Assembly: GCF_023630205.1 (NCBI RefSeq)
Contig: NZ_JALPRR010000001.1
Location: 682,001 to 746,000 of the forward strand
Length of the DNA: 64,000 nt
Reading direction: 5' to 3'
Origin: Pontibacter ruber
GTDB lineage: Bacteria; Bacteroidota; Bacteroidia; Cytophagales; Hymenobacteraceae
Positions 45,480 through 55,289 of this stretch are shown piece by piece. Every line of letters begins with the position of its first letter. The stretch's first letter is position 1. The position numbers and the translations under genes are program-made. The notes beneath the pieces are model-generated. The model was given only the letters and a program-made list of their open reading frames with translations. It was not told where the DNA came from and made no database searches.

Positions 45480-47156
45480 CTATTGCTTTTCTGCCTTTAA
45501 AGCAAGGGTTGGGTGCTTCTCCTCAAAGTCTGAGAGTCCCTGATAAAATTTGGCGAGTGCCAGTACTTGTGCCTCCCCGAACAGTTTACCCATAAAGGTA
45601 ATGGTTGTCGGCATGCCGTTTTTTTGGAAGCCGTTCGGCAACACCACACATGGGTGGCCTGTCAGGTTCGTAAACACAAGGTTGTTGCTTGCAAAAGATG
45701 GGCTGATGTATACATCAATGTCTTTCATCTTCTTCTGCATCTCCTGGATCATGAGCGTACGGACACGCTGTGCCTGCAGGTACTCCACAGCCGGCACAAA
45801 GCGAGCCGATCTAAAACTGTTGGGCCATGCATTTTTATGTTGCTGCACCATCAGGCTGTCGCGCCCGCTTCGGGTCAGTTCATCAAAGGCAGCAGCACCC
45901 TCAACAGAGATGGTTAGTGTCAGGTCGCGCACCGGAAAGTCAGGCAGCTCCATAGGTACCAGCTCGATACCAGCCTTCCGAAGTGCCTCCAGGGTTGCCT
46001 GGTCGTTCTGCTTAAAGCCATACTCCCGCTCGAAATCCTTCTTCAGGTAGCCTACCCGCAGCTTCTTCACATCTATCTTGTCGTTGTAGTTGAAGGGCGC
46101 ATCGTAAACCGATAAGTCCTGACCATCCGGCCCGTAGATCGCATTGAACACAATGGCACAATCTTCTGCCGTACGCGCTATCGGGCCAATTTTATCCATC
46201 GACCAGCTCAGGGCCATTGCTCCGTGCCGGCTCACCCGGCCGTAAGTAGGACGCAAGCCAGTTGTACCGCAGGCAGTGGATGGGGAGACAATAGAGCCAA
46301 GTGTTTCGGTGCCGATTGCAAAAGGGAGCAAGCCTGCTGCTACCGCCGAAGCAGAGCCAGCCGATGAACCGCTTGAGCCTTTGGAGATATCCCATGGCGA
46401 ACGGGTTTTGCCTCCATACCATACATCGCCCATGGCAAGTTCTCCTAAAGTCAGTTTTGCTACCATCACACCACCTGCCTCTTCCAGACGCTGCACTACC
46501 GTGGCATCCATGTCAATCTGCTGATCTTTGTAAGGCACAGAACCCCATGTTGTTTTGTAGCCTTTTGTAGCCAGCAGGTCTTTTACACCAAACGGTATCC
46601 CGTGCAGCATGCCTTTATACTTGCCGGACTTTATCTCCTGGTCTGCTTTGCGGGCCTGCTGCATAGCCCGCTCTTCTGTAAGCGTAGTCACACATTCCAG
46701 CGTGGGACCATATTGCTTCAGGCGGTTCAGGAAAAACGTCGTAAGCTCTACGGAGGAAATTTGCTTGGTACGGATCAGCTCGGCCAATTGCGGCACGGTA
46801 TAAAAAGCCAGATCTTCTTTGTTGGCGGGAAGCTTTGTTTTCTTCGCCCGTTCTACTTCAAACTTTTCCCGCTTCTGCTCAAAAGTATAACCTACCGGAA
46901 TCGGGTTGAACATGATCGCCGGTGCTACCTCATTCCCTAACGGCTGCTTTCTTACATTGGCATAACCTGCCCTAAAATCCTGCACCTCGCTTACAGCAGA
47001 GTCGAGCTGCGCATTGGTGAAATTCAACCCCATCAGCTGCTGTGCACCCTGCAGCATCGCTACCGTTATCTTAGTTTCATCTGCTACTTTGGTAACGAAG
47101 GCTCCGGAGGCAAAGCATGCCACTCCAAGTAATGCAGCTTTGTATTCTCTTTTCAT
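45480..47156 (-). CDS. Amidase-signature family hydrolase, exported
   Basis: A 558-residue protein with an N-terminal membrane or signal segment (LLGVACFASGAFV). The amidase-signature catalytic triad is visible: Lys in PFGVKDLL (about 199), Ser-rich loop KGSSGSSAGSASAVAAG, and the nucleophile Ser in GTETLGSIVSPS. The GatA-like domain here is not part of a GatCAB set and is extracytoplasmic, so it probably hydrolyses amides or peptides imported by the neighbouring systems. It lies between SusCD pair 2 and the S9 peptidase, all in one direction. Confidence 0.92.
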   Translation of the reverse strand: MKREYKAALLGVACFASGAFVTKVADETKITVAMLQGAQQLMGLNFTNAQLDSAVSEVQDFRAGYANVRKQPLGNEVAPAIMFNPIPVGYTFEQKREKFEVERAKKTKLPANKEDLAFYTVPQLAELIRTKQISSVELTTFFLNRLKQYGPTLECVTTLTEERAMQQARKADQEIKSGKYKGMLHGIPFGVKDLLATKGYKTTWGSVPYKDQQIDMDATVVQRLEEAGGVMVAKLTLGELAMGDVWYGGKTRSPWDISKGSSGSSAGSASAVAAGLLPFAIGTETLGSIVSPSTACGTTGLRPTYGRVSRHGAMALSWSMDKIGPIARTAEDCAIVFNAIYGPDGQDLSVYDAPFNYNDKIDVKKLRVGYLKKDFEREYGFKQNDQATLEALRKAGIELVPMELPDFPVRDLTLTISVEGAAAFDELTRSGRDSLMVQQHKNAWPNSFRSARFVPAVEYLQAQRVRTLMIQEMQKKMKDIDVYISPSFASNNLVFTNLTGHPCVVLPNGFQKNGMPTTITFMGKLFGEAQVLALAKFYQGLSDFEEKHPTLALKAEKQ

Positions 47157-47279
47157 ATTGCTTTCTGTTTTATTCTATTTTCCCACAATTTAATTATTAG
47201 CTTATAATAGTATAGAATTTTTCAACAGTTTACTTTTCTACCCCACTACAAACCAATTCCAATGCTGTTTGCAAATAAA

Positions 47280-47307
47280 AAAAGGCAGGAAAAACTTCCT
47301 GCCTTTT
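47280..47307 (-). terminator. Terminator of SusCD pair 2
   Basis: AAAAGGCAGGAA / TTCCTGCCTTTT with a 4-base loop and T tract on the minus strand. Confidence 0.85.
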
Positions 47308-47326
47308 CATTTCTGTGCTCAAGCTA

Positions 47327-48661
47327 TTAATAACCTGTGTTCTGAGTTATCACACCGCCAGAAGTAAGCACTTCTCTCTGCGGAATTGGCCACAGGTTCT
47401 TGTTAGCATCTGCCAGACCTGTAGTGTTTGTTCTTCTCAGGTCGAACCAGTAGTGACCTTCGTGAGCTAACTCTATTCGTCTTTCTTTCAGAATAGCGTT
47501 AATCAGATCCTGACCAGTAGCTACTAAAGGTGTCAAACCAGCTCTAGCTCTAACTCTGTTCACTAAATCTAAGGCTTCTAACTCATTTGCAGCACCCCCA
47601 AGCCTGGCTAATGCTTCGGCTCTGTTCAAAAGTACTTCCGCATATCTGATCAGAAGCACGTTATCATCGCCACCTGCAATCTTAGTATACTTTTGCGTAT
47701 AGCTCCCGTTCACGTTTACAGGGAGACGTTTATCAGTTGCCTCATGTGCACCAGCTAAGCTTGCATCCGGAGAAACCTCATTTCTACCACCAAGACTGGT
47801 CGGGAACCAGAAGAAGGCAATAGAGTTTGAGTTTACCGGATCGAACTGTAGTTCCCAGATTGCTTCTGATGTATTCTTCAGCGCATAAATATCACCATAG
47901 TTAGCAGCTAAGCTATATTTACCCAGCTCTATTACCTGCTTTGCAAGGTCTGCTGCTAACTGGTAATCTTTCTGATACAAAGCCACTCTTGATTTAAGCG
48001 CTAGCGCAGCAGCTTTTGAAGCTCTGCCTTTGTTACCACCATTCAGGTTCTCAATTGCAAAGTCAAGGTCTTGGTATACTTGTGCAATAACTTCGGCTTC
48101 AGACGCTCTTGCAAGCGGTTCTGCATCTGCTGCAGTAAGTGTTGGCGTTAGTTTCAACGGCACACCAACTCCGTTTTCGCCATAACCTGTGCCAGAGCCG
48201 CCAAAATAATTGATCAGGTTAAAGTAATGGTAAGCACGCAGGAATCTGGCTTCTCCTAAAGCTGCATTGTTATTGAAAGCAGGATCGCTGATGTTAGGAA
48301 TAACAGATATCAGCGTGTTTACCCTGTTAACACCATCGTAAATGGCATTCCACATGTTGCTGATTTCCACGTTATCTGCCAGAATGCTATTCTGCTCGAT
48401 CTGTGCAAATGAAGGGAAAGTACCTGTGTGCGCCACGTTAGCCGTTGCAAGATCAGCGAAAACGAAGTAACGCAAACCCATATAGTTAGCACTCTGTAGT
48501 GCGCTGTAGGCACCAATTAAACCTGCTTCAACACCAGTTCGTGTATTGTATGCAGAGTCAGCCGGTAGGGAAGCCTGAGGCTCAACATCAAGCACTTCGC
48601 ATGCCGATGTAGAGAGAAGCAGACCCAAGGCTAAAACTTTGAAATATCTTCTATTTATCAT
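47327..48661 (-). CDS. SusD/RagB-family nutrient-binding lipoprotein (pair 2)
   Basis: A 444-residue surface lipoprotein. I chose MINRRYFKVLALG as start. The frame's earlier ATG at 48691 would overlap the susC stop and spoil the signal peptide. The lipobox is TSAC followed by EVLDVEPQASLP. Family marks include FLRAYHYFNLINYFGG and KERRIELAHEGHYWFDLRR, and it ends LTSGGVITQNTGY. It starts 19 bases after its SusC partner and is followed by a strong terminator. Confidence 0.95.
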   Translation of the reverse strand: MINRRYFKVLALGLLLSTSACEVLDVEPQASLPADSAYNTRTGVEAGLIGAYSALQSANYMGLRYFVFADLATANVAHTGTFPSFAQIEQNSILADNVEISNMWNAIYDGVNRVNTLISVIPNISDPAFNNNAALGEARFLRAYHYFNLINYFGGSGTGYGENGVGVPLKLTPTLTAADAEPLARASEAEVIAQVYQDLDFAIENLNGGNKGRASKAAALALKSRVALYQKDYQLAADLAKQVIELGKYSLAANYGDIYALKNTSEAIWELQFDPVNSNSIAFFWFPTSLGGRNEVSPDASLAGAHEATDKRLPVNVNGSYTQKYTKIAGGDDNVLLIRYAEVLLNRAEALARLGGAANELEALDLVNRVRARAGLTPLVATGQDLINAILKERRIELAHEGHYWFDLRRTNTTGLADANKNLWPIPQREVLTSGGVITQNTGY

Positions 48662-48680
48662 TTTAATCAACTTATAATAA

Positions 48681-51600
48681 TTACAGACCAATGTTTACAC
48701 CAAAGGTTAATGTTTTGGCTTGCGGATACACCAGGAAGTCAGTTCCAAGTGATGTATTGCTGCCGCTGAACGTGTTCACTTCCGGATCCATACCTGAGTA
48801 ATCTGTGAAAGTCAGCAGGTTCTGGCCCTGTACGAATACACGTGCAGATCTTAATTTCGCGCGCTCTACCAGGCTGGTTGGCAGGTTATAGCCTAACTGG
48901 ATGTTCTTAAGCCTTGTGTAAGAACCGTCTTCGATCCATCTGTCTGAGTTTCTTCTGTTGTTGTTAGGGTCACCGTATACCGCTCTTGGCATATCAGTGC
49001 TTGTGTTTTCAGGAGTCCATCTGTTCAACACAGCAGATGTCTGGCCAAACACACCGTTCATACCTTCAGCAAACGCTCTGGTATGGTTCCATACTTCGTT
49101 ACCCTGTACAAACTGGAAGAAGAAAGACAAATCAAAGCCTTTGAAAGCAAGGTTGTTGGTGATACCACCTGTAAAGTCAGGCTGAGCGCTGCCAAGTATT
49201 TCCTGGTCCTCGCTGTTAATTATACCATCGCTGTTCAGGTCTTTGAACATGATGTCACCAGGGCGGGTTGCTGAAGACTGGTAACGAGCACCAGCATTGC
49301 CAGTAGCTTGTCTTGCAGCAGCATCCAGGGCATCAATCTCTGCCTGTGTCTGGAAAATACGCTCTACTCTGTAGCCTCTGAAAGCGCCTAGCGGCTGACC
49401 TTCTTCTACCCAGCTTGCAAATCCTTGTGCATATGGAGTACCATCATTCAGCTTGGTTACTTTGTTTCTGTTGATGGCAATGTTGAAGTTCGTATTCCAG
49501 GTAAAGCCACCAGGTGTATTAGAATCTACGTTGTAAGAAGTTAAAGCAAATTCCAAACCTTTGTTCTCAACAGAACCGATGTTCTCAGTAATGCTAGTAA
49601 AACCTGAGCTACCAACCAGAGATCTTGCTAATAGCAGGTCGTCTGTTTTTTTCAGGTAAGCATCTGCGTTGAACACGATTCTGTTATTAAGAACAGAGAA
49701 GTCCAAACCTACGTTTGACTGCGTTGTTTCTTCCCAAGTTAAGTCTGGGTTGCCTAACTGAGATGGTCTCAGACCAGCATTCTGGATGTAGTTTGCACCC
49801 GGAGAAATAAGGGCCAGCGATCCGAAGTTTGAGATTTCAGAGTTACCGGTTACACCCCAGCTTGCTCTAAGTTTTAACTCGCTGATAAATTCTACATCCT
49901 GTAAGAAAGATTCTTCAGAAATTCTCCAGCCAATTGAACCTGCTGGGAATATACCATAACGATAGTTTTCACCAAATCTAGAAGATCCGTCTGTTCTTAC
50001 ACTAGCAGAAAGCAAATACCTGTTCTTAAGCGCGTAGTTAAATCTTGAAAAGTAAGACGCTAAACCCCATGCTGTCTCATTTGAAGAAGCAGATGTTTTT
50101 ACTGAACCTGCTGACAACTGCTTGATATCGTTACCAGGGAAGCCTGTAGCTCCGGCAAAGATGGAGTTCTGTGTAGATTGCTGGTAAGCAATACCTAACA
50201 GAGCAGAGAAGTTATGAATGTCGCTAAAAGTTTTGTTAAAATTAAGGGTATGCTCTGTTAACCAAGACACATCCTGCAAATAAGATTGCTGACCTAAGCC
50301 TTTAGAACCGGCACCAGTGTTGGTAGTAGTTGGCCTGAAGTCCTCGTCGCGGAAAGTAAGGTAATCTATACCGAAAGTAGACTTCCACTTCAGAGAAGGA
50401 AGAATGTCGTATTCAGCAAACGTGTTACCAATTACACGTGCACTAATTGCAGAAAGTGTAGGCTCTAACGCTGCAGCAACCGGGTTTTCAGTAGAAGCAC
50501 CCGGGTCTTTTGCATAAGTACCGTCTGCTTTGTATACCGGAATATCAGTAGCTACCAGTACTGCTGTACTAACTACACCGTTGATGTTGTTGTCGTTCTG
50601 GATACGGCTGGCATTAGAACGGCTCAAACCAACACTTGCACCAATTCTGAATTTATCAGTCAGGCTGTGGTCCAGGTTTAATCTACCGTTCATACGCTCA
50701 AAACCAGAGCCCAGCACGATACCTTCCTGATCAAAGTAAGTACCTGATAGGTGGAACTTGGTTTTGTCGTTACCACCCGATACAGAAAGGTCATAGTTGG
50801 AGATAGGCGCTGATCTAAAGATCTCATCCATCCAGTTAGTAGTAACGGCAGAAGATGGATCGTTAAATGTTGATACGTCACGAATACCATCACCATTATC
50901 CATTGACACATACTTACCATCTGCTCCCTGGCCAAGTTTAGATCCACCAAACACATAGGCTGCAAGATCAGCATAAGAATTCCAGTTAACACCAAAAGCA
51001 CTGATATTACCAGCAGCATTAACAGGGTATCTGTTTCTTAACTGCTCGTTGAAAAGCTCTATTGTCTGTGGGCCAGTAAGCAGATCCAGTTTGTTCCAGG
51101 CTTGCTGCGTACCAGTATAGTAGCCAAAGTTCACGTTGGTTCTACCGGCTTTACCACGTTTTGTGGTGATTAATACCACACCATTCGATGCTCTTGAACC
51201 ATAGATAGCAGCAGAAGCTGCATCTTTCAGGATCTCCATTGACAAGATGTCGTTCGGGTTAAGATCAGAAAGAGCGTTCGTCTGCTGGCCACCTGTACCG
51301 ATGCTTGTGTAGCTACCAGTGTTGATAGGCACACCATCTACTACATAAAGTGGCTCGTTGCTGGCACCGATAGAAGCGGCACCACGAACACGCACCGCAA
51401 TACCTGAACCTGGAGTACCAGAGTTTTGCGTTACCTGAACACCGGCAGCACGACCTTGCAGGGCCTGATCAACGGATACTACAGGAACGTTTTTCAACGC
51501 TTCCGCACTAACGGAAGTAATAGAACCTGTCAGCTCTTCACGTTTCTGTGTACCGTAACCCACAACAACTACCTCATCGATAGTTCTTGTAGCCTGCTCC

Positions 51601-51890
51601 ATCGAAACATTGATCTGGGAATTGTTGCCGATAGCTACTTCTTTATCAGCAAAGCCCAGATAACGGAATAAAAGTGTGGTGGCGTTGGCCGGCACATTGA
51701 GTGAATAGTTACCGTCCACATCCGTACTAACACCAACTGTGGTGCCTTTTACGATAACACTTACGCCGGGCAGCGCCCCTCCTCCCGAAGCAGAGGTCAC
51801 GCGGCCAGTGATGGCCCGCCCCTGCTGCGCCCATGCCTGTACTACTAGCGCAAGCATAAACACAAAACTGAGTAGTAAACTCTTTTTCAT
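48681..51890 (-). CDS. SusC/RagA-family TonB-linked outer membrane transporter (pair 2)
   Basis: A 1069-residue outer-membrane importer with signal peptide (cut after AWAQ) and a carboxypeptidase-like domain (GRVTSASGGGALPGVSVIVK). The plug carries VVVGYGTQKREELTGSI, VRVRGAASIGASNEPLYVVDG and LKDAASAAIYGSRASNGV, and a large barrel follows. It differs clearly from pair 1, so they are separate systems rather than a recent duplicate. A promoter-like TATTTTG (51951-51945), preceded by TTTG at 19 bases, lies 55 bases upstream, one base short of consensus. Neighbouring peptidases suggest oligopeptide import. Confidence 0.96.
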   Translation of the reverse strand: MKKSLLLSFVFMLALVVQAWAQQGRAITGRVTSASGGGALPGVSVIVKGTTVGVSTDVDGNYSLNVPANATTLLFRYLGFADKEVAIGNNSQINVSMEQATRTIDEVVVVGYGTQKREELTGSITSVSAEALKNVPVVSVDQALQGRAAGVQVTQNSGTPGSGIAVRVRGAASIGASNEPLYVVDGVPINTGSYTSIGTGGQQTNALSDLNPNDILSMEILKDAASAAIYGSRASNGVVLITTKRGKAGRTNVNFGYYTGTQQAWNKLDLLTGPQTIELFNEQLRNRYPVNAAGNISAFGVNWNSYADLAAYVFGGSKLGQGADGKYVSMDNGDGIRDVSTFNDPSSAVTTNWMDEIFRSAPISNYDLSVSGGNDKTKFHLSGTYFDQEGIVLGSGFERMNGRLNLDHSLTDKFRIGASVGLSRSNASRIQNDNNINGVVSTAVLVATDIPVYKADGTYAKDPGASTENPVAAALEPTLSAISARVIGNTFAEYDILPSLKWKSTFGIDYLTFRDEDFRPTTTNTGAGSKGLGQQSYLQDVSWLTEHTLNFNKTFSDIHNFSALLGIAYQQSTQNSIFAGATGFPGNDIKQLSAGSVKTSASSNETAWGLASYFSRFNYALKNRYLLSASVRTDGSSRFGENYRYGIFPAGSIGWRISEESFLQDVEFISELKLRASWGVTGNSEISNFGSLALISPGANYIQNAGLRPSQLGNPDLTWEETTQSNVGLDFSVLNNRIVFNADAYLKKTDDLLLARSLVGSSGFTSITENIGSVENKGLEFALTSYNVDSNTPGGFTWNTNFNIAINRNKVTKLNDGTPYAQGFASWVEEGQPLGAFRGYRVERIFQTQAEIDALDAAARQATGNAGARYQSSATRPGDIMFKDLNSDGIINSEDQEILGSAQPDFTGGITNNLAFKGFDLSFFFQFVQGNEVWNHTRAFAEGMNGVFGQTSAVLNRWTPENTSTDMPRAVYGDPNNNRRNSDRWIEDGSYTRLKNIQLGYNLPTSLVERAKLRSARVFVQGQNLLTFTDYSGMDPEVNTFSGSNTSLGTDFLVYPQAKTLTFGVNIGL

Positions 51891-52753
51891 ACTACATTTT
51901 TGTTTTGATTAGTTAACTGTTTATTAGGTTAGGTTAATTTGGTCCTCCAAAATATCGACTAAATGTTACAAAACAAACGCGCTGACTAAAAAATATTTTT
52001 TTCACCATCACCATACCTACTTAAATAATGCAAAACCGAAGGTTACATATCTGTTTTTATTTTTGACAAACAGCATATAATCATCCGTGAAACAGCAGTT
52101 TATTTCTACCAAATCACCATCAACAGGAAACCATGTTTAAACATACTTTAGATTATCCATCAATAAAATCAAAAAAGCACAATCTTGCATAATATAACTT
52201 TTACAAGACAAACAACAGAAAAACAGCTTCTAAAATGTACTTCATGTTACAATAGCAAGAAAACGTAATTCGAGCTACTCCTCTAAGGAGTTTGGCTGTC
52301 ACATAGAACAGATGTGGAGCAGTGAAGAAACAAAGAAAATCAGATGGTTAGGTCTATGCCTGTGTATCGGCAACATAGATAGAACTGAATAATTTTTTCG
52401 CTCCTGCAGCGCAATGTAGTACTGTATACTCATAACTGCTTTAGTTTTTCCTGCCTTAGGTGTAGGCAAGCGAGGGGTGTAAGTAAAGGCAGCAGACGCT
52501 TCATGCAGGATCATCTATCTTATGTTATCATATAAACAGACATCGATACACCTTTTGCTATAAGGCCAGTATTCCCAAAGTATAAACTATCAAGTTACCA
52601 CCAGGAGGAAGTTCTAAACCTAAACTCCCTTTACCGCAACAGTGCTTTTATACCTTTATACTTAAAGTATAGCGGCACCACTTAACCGCTTTGTTTCGTA
52701 TACCCACCTGTTCCTATACTTGCCTGAAATTACCGCCACTATCTGCTAACCAA
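51891..52753. other. Long divergent intergenic region SusC pair 2 / M1 peptidase
   Basis: About 860 bases without a convincing gene. It is AT-rich at 51950-52260, with a small palindrome ACTCCT-cta-AGGAGT near 52276, and several AAGTATA/TATACTT words at 52578-52720, three of them within about 30 bases near 52650. Promoters for both flanking genes must lie here. Confidence 0.5.
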
Positions 52754-54724
52754 ATGAAAGGAAAGAGCATTACGATTATACTTTCTTTGCTCTTCGGGCT
52801 GCTGCATACCTTTTTGATACAAGCACAGGACGTACAAAGCTGCTCTGCCACCCGGCAGAGCTCTGTAAAACGGCAAGCCATTGCTACTCCGGAGCATGTG
52901 AGGCTCATGAATCAGTATGATGTCAGCTTTTATGAATTAAACCTGCAGCTTGAGCGGAATACAACCTTTATCGCAGGCCATGTAACTATCGTCGCAAGTA
53001 TAAAGGCCCCAACTCTGGAGACTTTTGCCTTTGAGCTGCACCCTAATTTCCAGATAGACTCGGTTATCGTGAACGGGAGCAGGCAACAAAGTATAAACCG
53101 TAACAGCAGCAATGTTTCCGTAGCTCTCATCACGCCTGTTGCTCCTACCTCTAAGCTCACGGCTACTGTATACTATAAAGGAACTGCTCCGCGGAGCAAC
53201 AATGCTGCCATTGGCAACGGCTTTAACACCGCCACTGAAAACACGTGGGGCAACCAGGTAACCTGGAGCCTGAGCGAACCTTATGCCGCCTACGAGTGGT
53301 GGCCTACCAAACAGGTGCTCACAGATAAAGCTGATTCGGCATATGTATTCGTGACTACCAGCACTGAAAACAAAGTTGGCTCCAACGGTCTGCTGACAAA
53401 CACGGTACCCTTGCCCGGAAATAAGGTACGGTATGAGTGGAAAACCCGGTACCCGATCGCCTATTACCTGATATCGGTAGCAATGTCCGATTACGAGGAA
53501 TACCTGATCTATACCAACACCAAGGGTGCGCCAAAACCTATCCCTATACTTAATTATGTATACCGCGGCGGGGCCCTGAACAAGTTCAAAAGCGAGATTG
53601 ATCTTACTGCACCTCTTATCGAGCATTTCTCCGACCTGTTCACCCTCTACCCCTTTGCTGCCGAAAAGTACGGCCACAGCATGGCACCCATGAATGGCGG
53701 CATGGAACACCAGACCATGACCACGCAAAGCACCTTCTTTTTTACCCTGACAGCACACGAGCTGGCGCACCAGTGGTTTGGCGATAACGTTACCTGCGCC
53801 AGCTGGCAGGATATCTGGTTGAATGAAGGCTTTGCGTCTTATGCAGAGTTTCTTGCGCTGGAGCGATTTGGCCAACCGGGAAGCGCCAGTAGCTGGATGG
53901 ATAACGCGCATGCTTCCGTATTGCAGCAGCCGGGTGGCAGCGTACTTGTACCTGACACCAGCAATGTGAGTCGCATTTTCAGCGGCAGGCTAACCTATAA
54001 GAAAGGGGCAACCGTGGTGCACATGCTCCGCTACACCATCAACAACGATGCACTTTTCTTCGAAGCATTGCGCCGATATCAACAGCAGTTTGGTGGAGGA
54101 ACCGCCACTACCGCCGATCTGCAGCAGGTGTTTGAGCAGGTAACGGGACAGAACCTGGATTACTTTTTTGAGCAGTGGTACAAGGGCGAAGGCGCTCCCG
54201 TGTTTGCTGTGGAGTGGAACCAGGAGGGTGATAAGCTCCTCCTTCAAACAACACAAACCAGCACCGGCAGCACACCCTTTTTTAAGACGGACGTGGATTA
54301 CCTTGTCAGGACTGCTTCCGGTGTTACCACTTTTCGGGTAACGCAGGACGATCCAGAAGAACAATACCTGCTGAAGGTCAGGGATGAGGAGATTATAAGT
54401 ATTGAGATAGACCCAAACCAACAGATCCTGAATACTACCTTACAGGTGGTGAAGAACACAAACCTGAAAATACCTGCGGAGTTTCAGCTAAATACCATGG
54501 TATACCCTAACCCCGCTTCTGCTTACCTGAAGCTGGTAAACCTGACGTTCAATCCAACTATAGCCGAGATCTTCGACCGTACCGGGCGGCTGGTAAGCAA
54601 ACAACAACTATCTCTGCAGACAGAAGTATCTATGAACATAGCCGACCTACCGGCAGGGCTCTATATCCTCCGGGTTACCAATGACTCTGAGATCTTCCGC
54701 TCTTCTTTTATCAAGCTACCGTAG
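52754..54724 (+). CDS. M1-family aminopeptidase with type IX secretion tail
   Basis: A 656-residue zinc aminopeptidase. I start at MKGKSITIILS, which yields a proper signal peptide (cut after IQAQ). An upstream extension of 21 residues is unlikely. The zinc site is HELAHQWFGDN (His335, His339) with Glu358 in NEGFASY, exactly HEXXH-X18-E. The exopeptidase motif reads GGMEH rather than GAMEN. The last about 75 residues (YPNPASAYLKL...DRTGRLVSKQ...LPAGLYILRV) are a Por/type A sorting domain, so export by the type IX system is expected. It lies divergent from SusCD pair 2. Confidence 0.95.
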   Translation: MKGKSITIILSLLFGLLHTFLIQAQDVQSCSATRQSSVKRQAIATPEHVRLMNQYDVSFYELNLQLERNTTFIAGHVTIVASIKAPTLETFAFELHPNFQIDSVIVNGSRQQSINRNSSNVSVALITPVAPTSKLTATVYYKGTAPRSNNAAIGNGFNTATENTWGNQVTWSLSEPYAAYEWWPTKQVLTDKADSAYVFVTTSTENKVGSNGLLTNTVPLPGNKVRYEWKTRYPIAYYLISVAMSDYEEYLIYTNTKGAPKPIPILNYVYRGGALNKFKSEIDLTAPLIEHFSDLFTLYPFAAEKYGHSMAPMNGGMEHQTMTTQSTFFFTLTAHELAHQWFGDNVTCASWQDIWLNEGFASYAEFLALERFGQPGSASSWMDNAHASVLQQPGGSVLVPDTSNVSRIFSGRLTYKKGATVVHMLRYTINNDALFFEALRRYQQQFGGGTATTADLQQVFEQVTGQNLDYFFEQWYKGEGAPVFAVEWNQEGDKLLLQTTQTSTGSTPFFKTDVDYLVRTASGVTTFRVTQDDPEEQYLLKVRDEEIISIEIDPNQQILNTTLQVVKNTNLKIPAEFQLNTMVYPNPASAYLKLVNLTFNPTIAEIFDRTGRLVSKQQLSLQTEVSMNIADLPAGLYILRVTNDSEIFRSSFIKLP

Positions 54725-54786
54725 CGAGTGCTGAGTTAAGTAGCGTTAGCTATAGTTGGAGTTATACTTTCATCGTTGCTGTGGTC

Positions 54787-54823
54787 CAACCATCCCTAGC
54801 CCATTGTCTAAGGAGGGGAGCTT
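54787..54823. repeat. Degenerate dispersed repeat
   Basis: AACCATCCCTAGCCCATTGT then AAGGAGGGGAGCTT. The layout is the same as at 19850 and 54873 but with more changes. Confidence 0.45.
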
Positions 54824-54872
54824 AAGCCTTTGCTATATTTTAGGTTTCAGTTTCATAGCTGAAGTATAAACA

Positions 54873-54900
54873 CACCCCTACCCCTCTCAAGAGGGGAATC
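54873..54900. repeat. Dispersed intergenic repeat (CCCCTACCCCTC type)
   Basis: CACCCCTACCCCTCTCAAGA followed by GGGGAATC. It is closely similar to the copy at 19850-19881. Confidence 0.6.
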
Positions 54901-54952
54901 TCTGCTACTGCTATGTGCAAAGTAGAAGTTTTATAGCTGCAGGTATGGCACG

Positions 54953-54970
54953 GACAGGTCGCGACCTGTC
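54953..54970. repeat. Perfect 18-bp palindrome, REP-like
   Basis: GACAGGTCGCGACCTGTC, flanked by TGGCACG and TCTACAATTCG. In style it matches the palindromic units at 8665 and 12381. Confidence 0.6.
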
Positions 54971-55289
54971 TCTACAATTCGGTTCCAGTTGCATAGTGGC
55001 TCACGAAGCAGTATTGTTTCCAGTCCTTGGGTTGAGCGCCTTCTGGGTTTCCGGTGCCCGCAAGGGCATTGCGACCGAAGGGTAGCAAAGGAAAGCTAGA
55101 CAGCGCGATGCCCGAGGACGAGGCCCCGCGGCCGTGAGCGCACCAATGTAAAAATGAAACTATGGGTGAGTAAGACTGAGGATCTAAGACTGCTACGGAG
55201 CAAAGGCTAGCCTGCAAGCAAGTATAAACCAGAGCTATAGTTATAAGATTTCTCGCTCTGCTCGAAATGACAATCCAAAGTCGTCTGCC

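Larger units (their letters stand above)
54725..55289. other. Repeat-rich intergenic region
   Basis: No gene seen. It contains two CCCCTACCCCTC-type repeats (54787-54823 degenerate, 54873-54900), a perfect palindrome (54953-54970), a GC-rich stretch with GAGGACGAGGCCCCGCGGCC near 55113, and TTTCTCGCTCTGCTCGAAAT near 55250. All look like dispersed spacer repeats. Confidence 0.6.

Noticed and set aside
52299-52514. A 71-codon minus-strand frame in the long spacer before the M1 gene
   Set aside because: Mixed composition, no start context, no hydrophobic or domain pattern. I treat the region as non-coding.
52937-53911. A 324-codon open frame antisense to the M1 peptidase
   Set aside because: The plus-strand peptidase has a full set of catalytic motifs. 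The antisense product has none.
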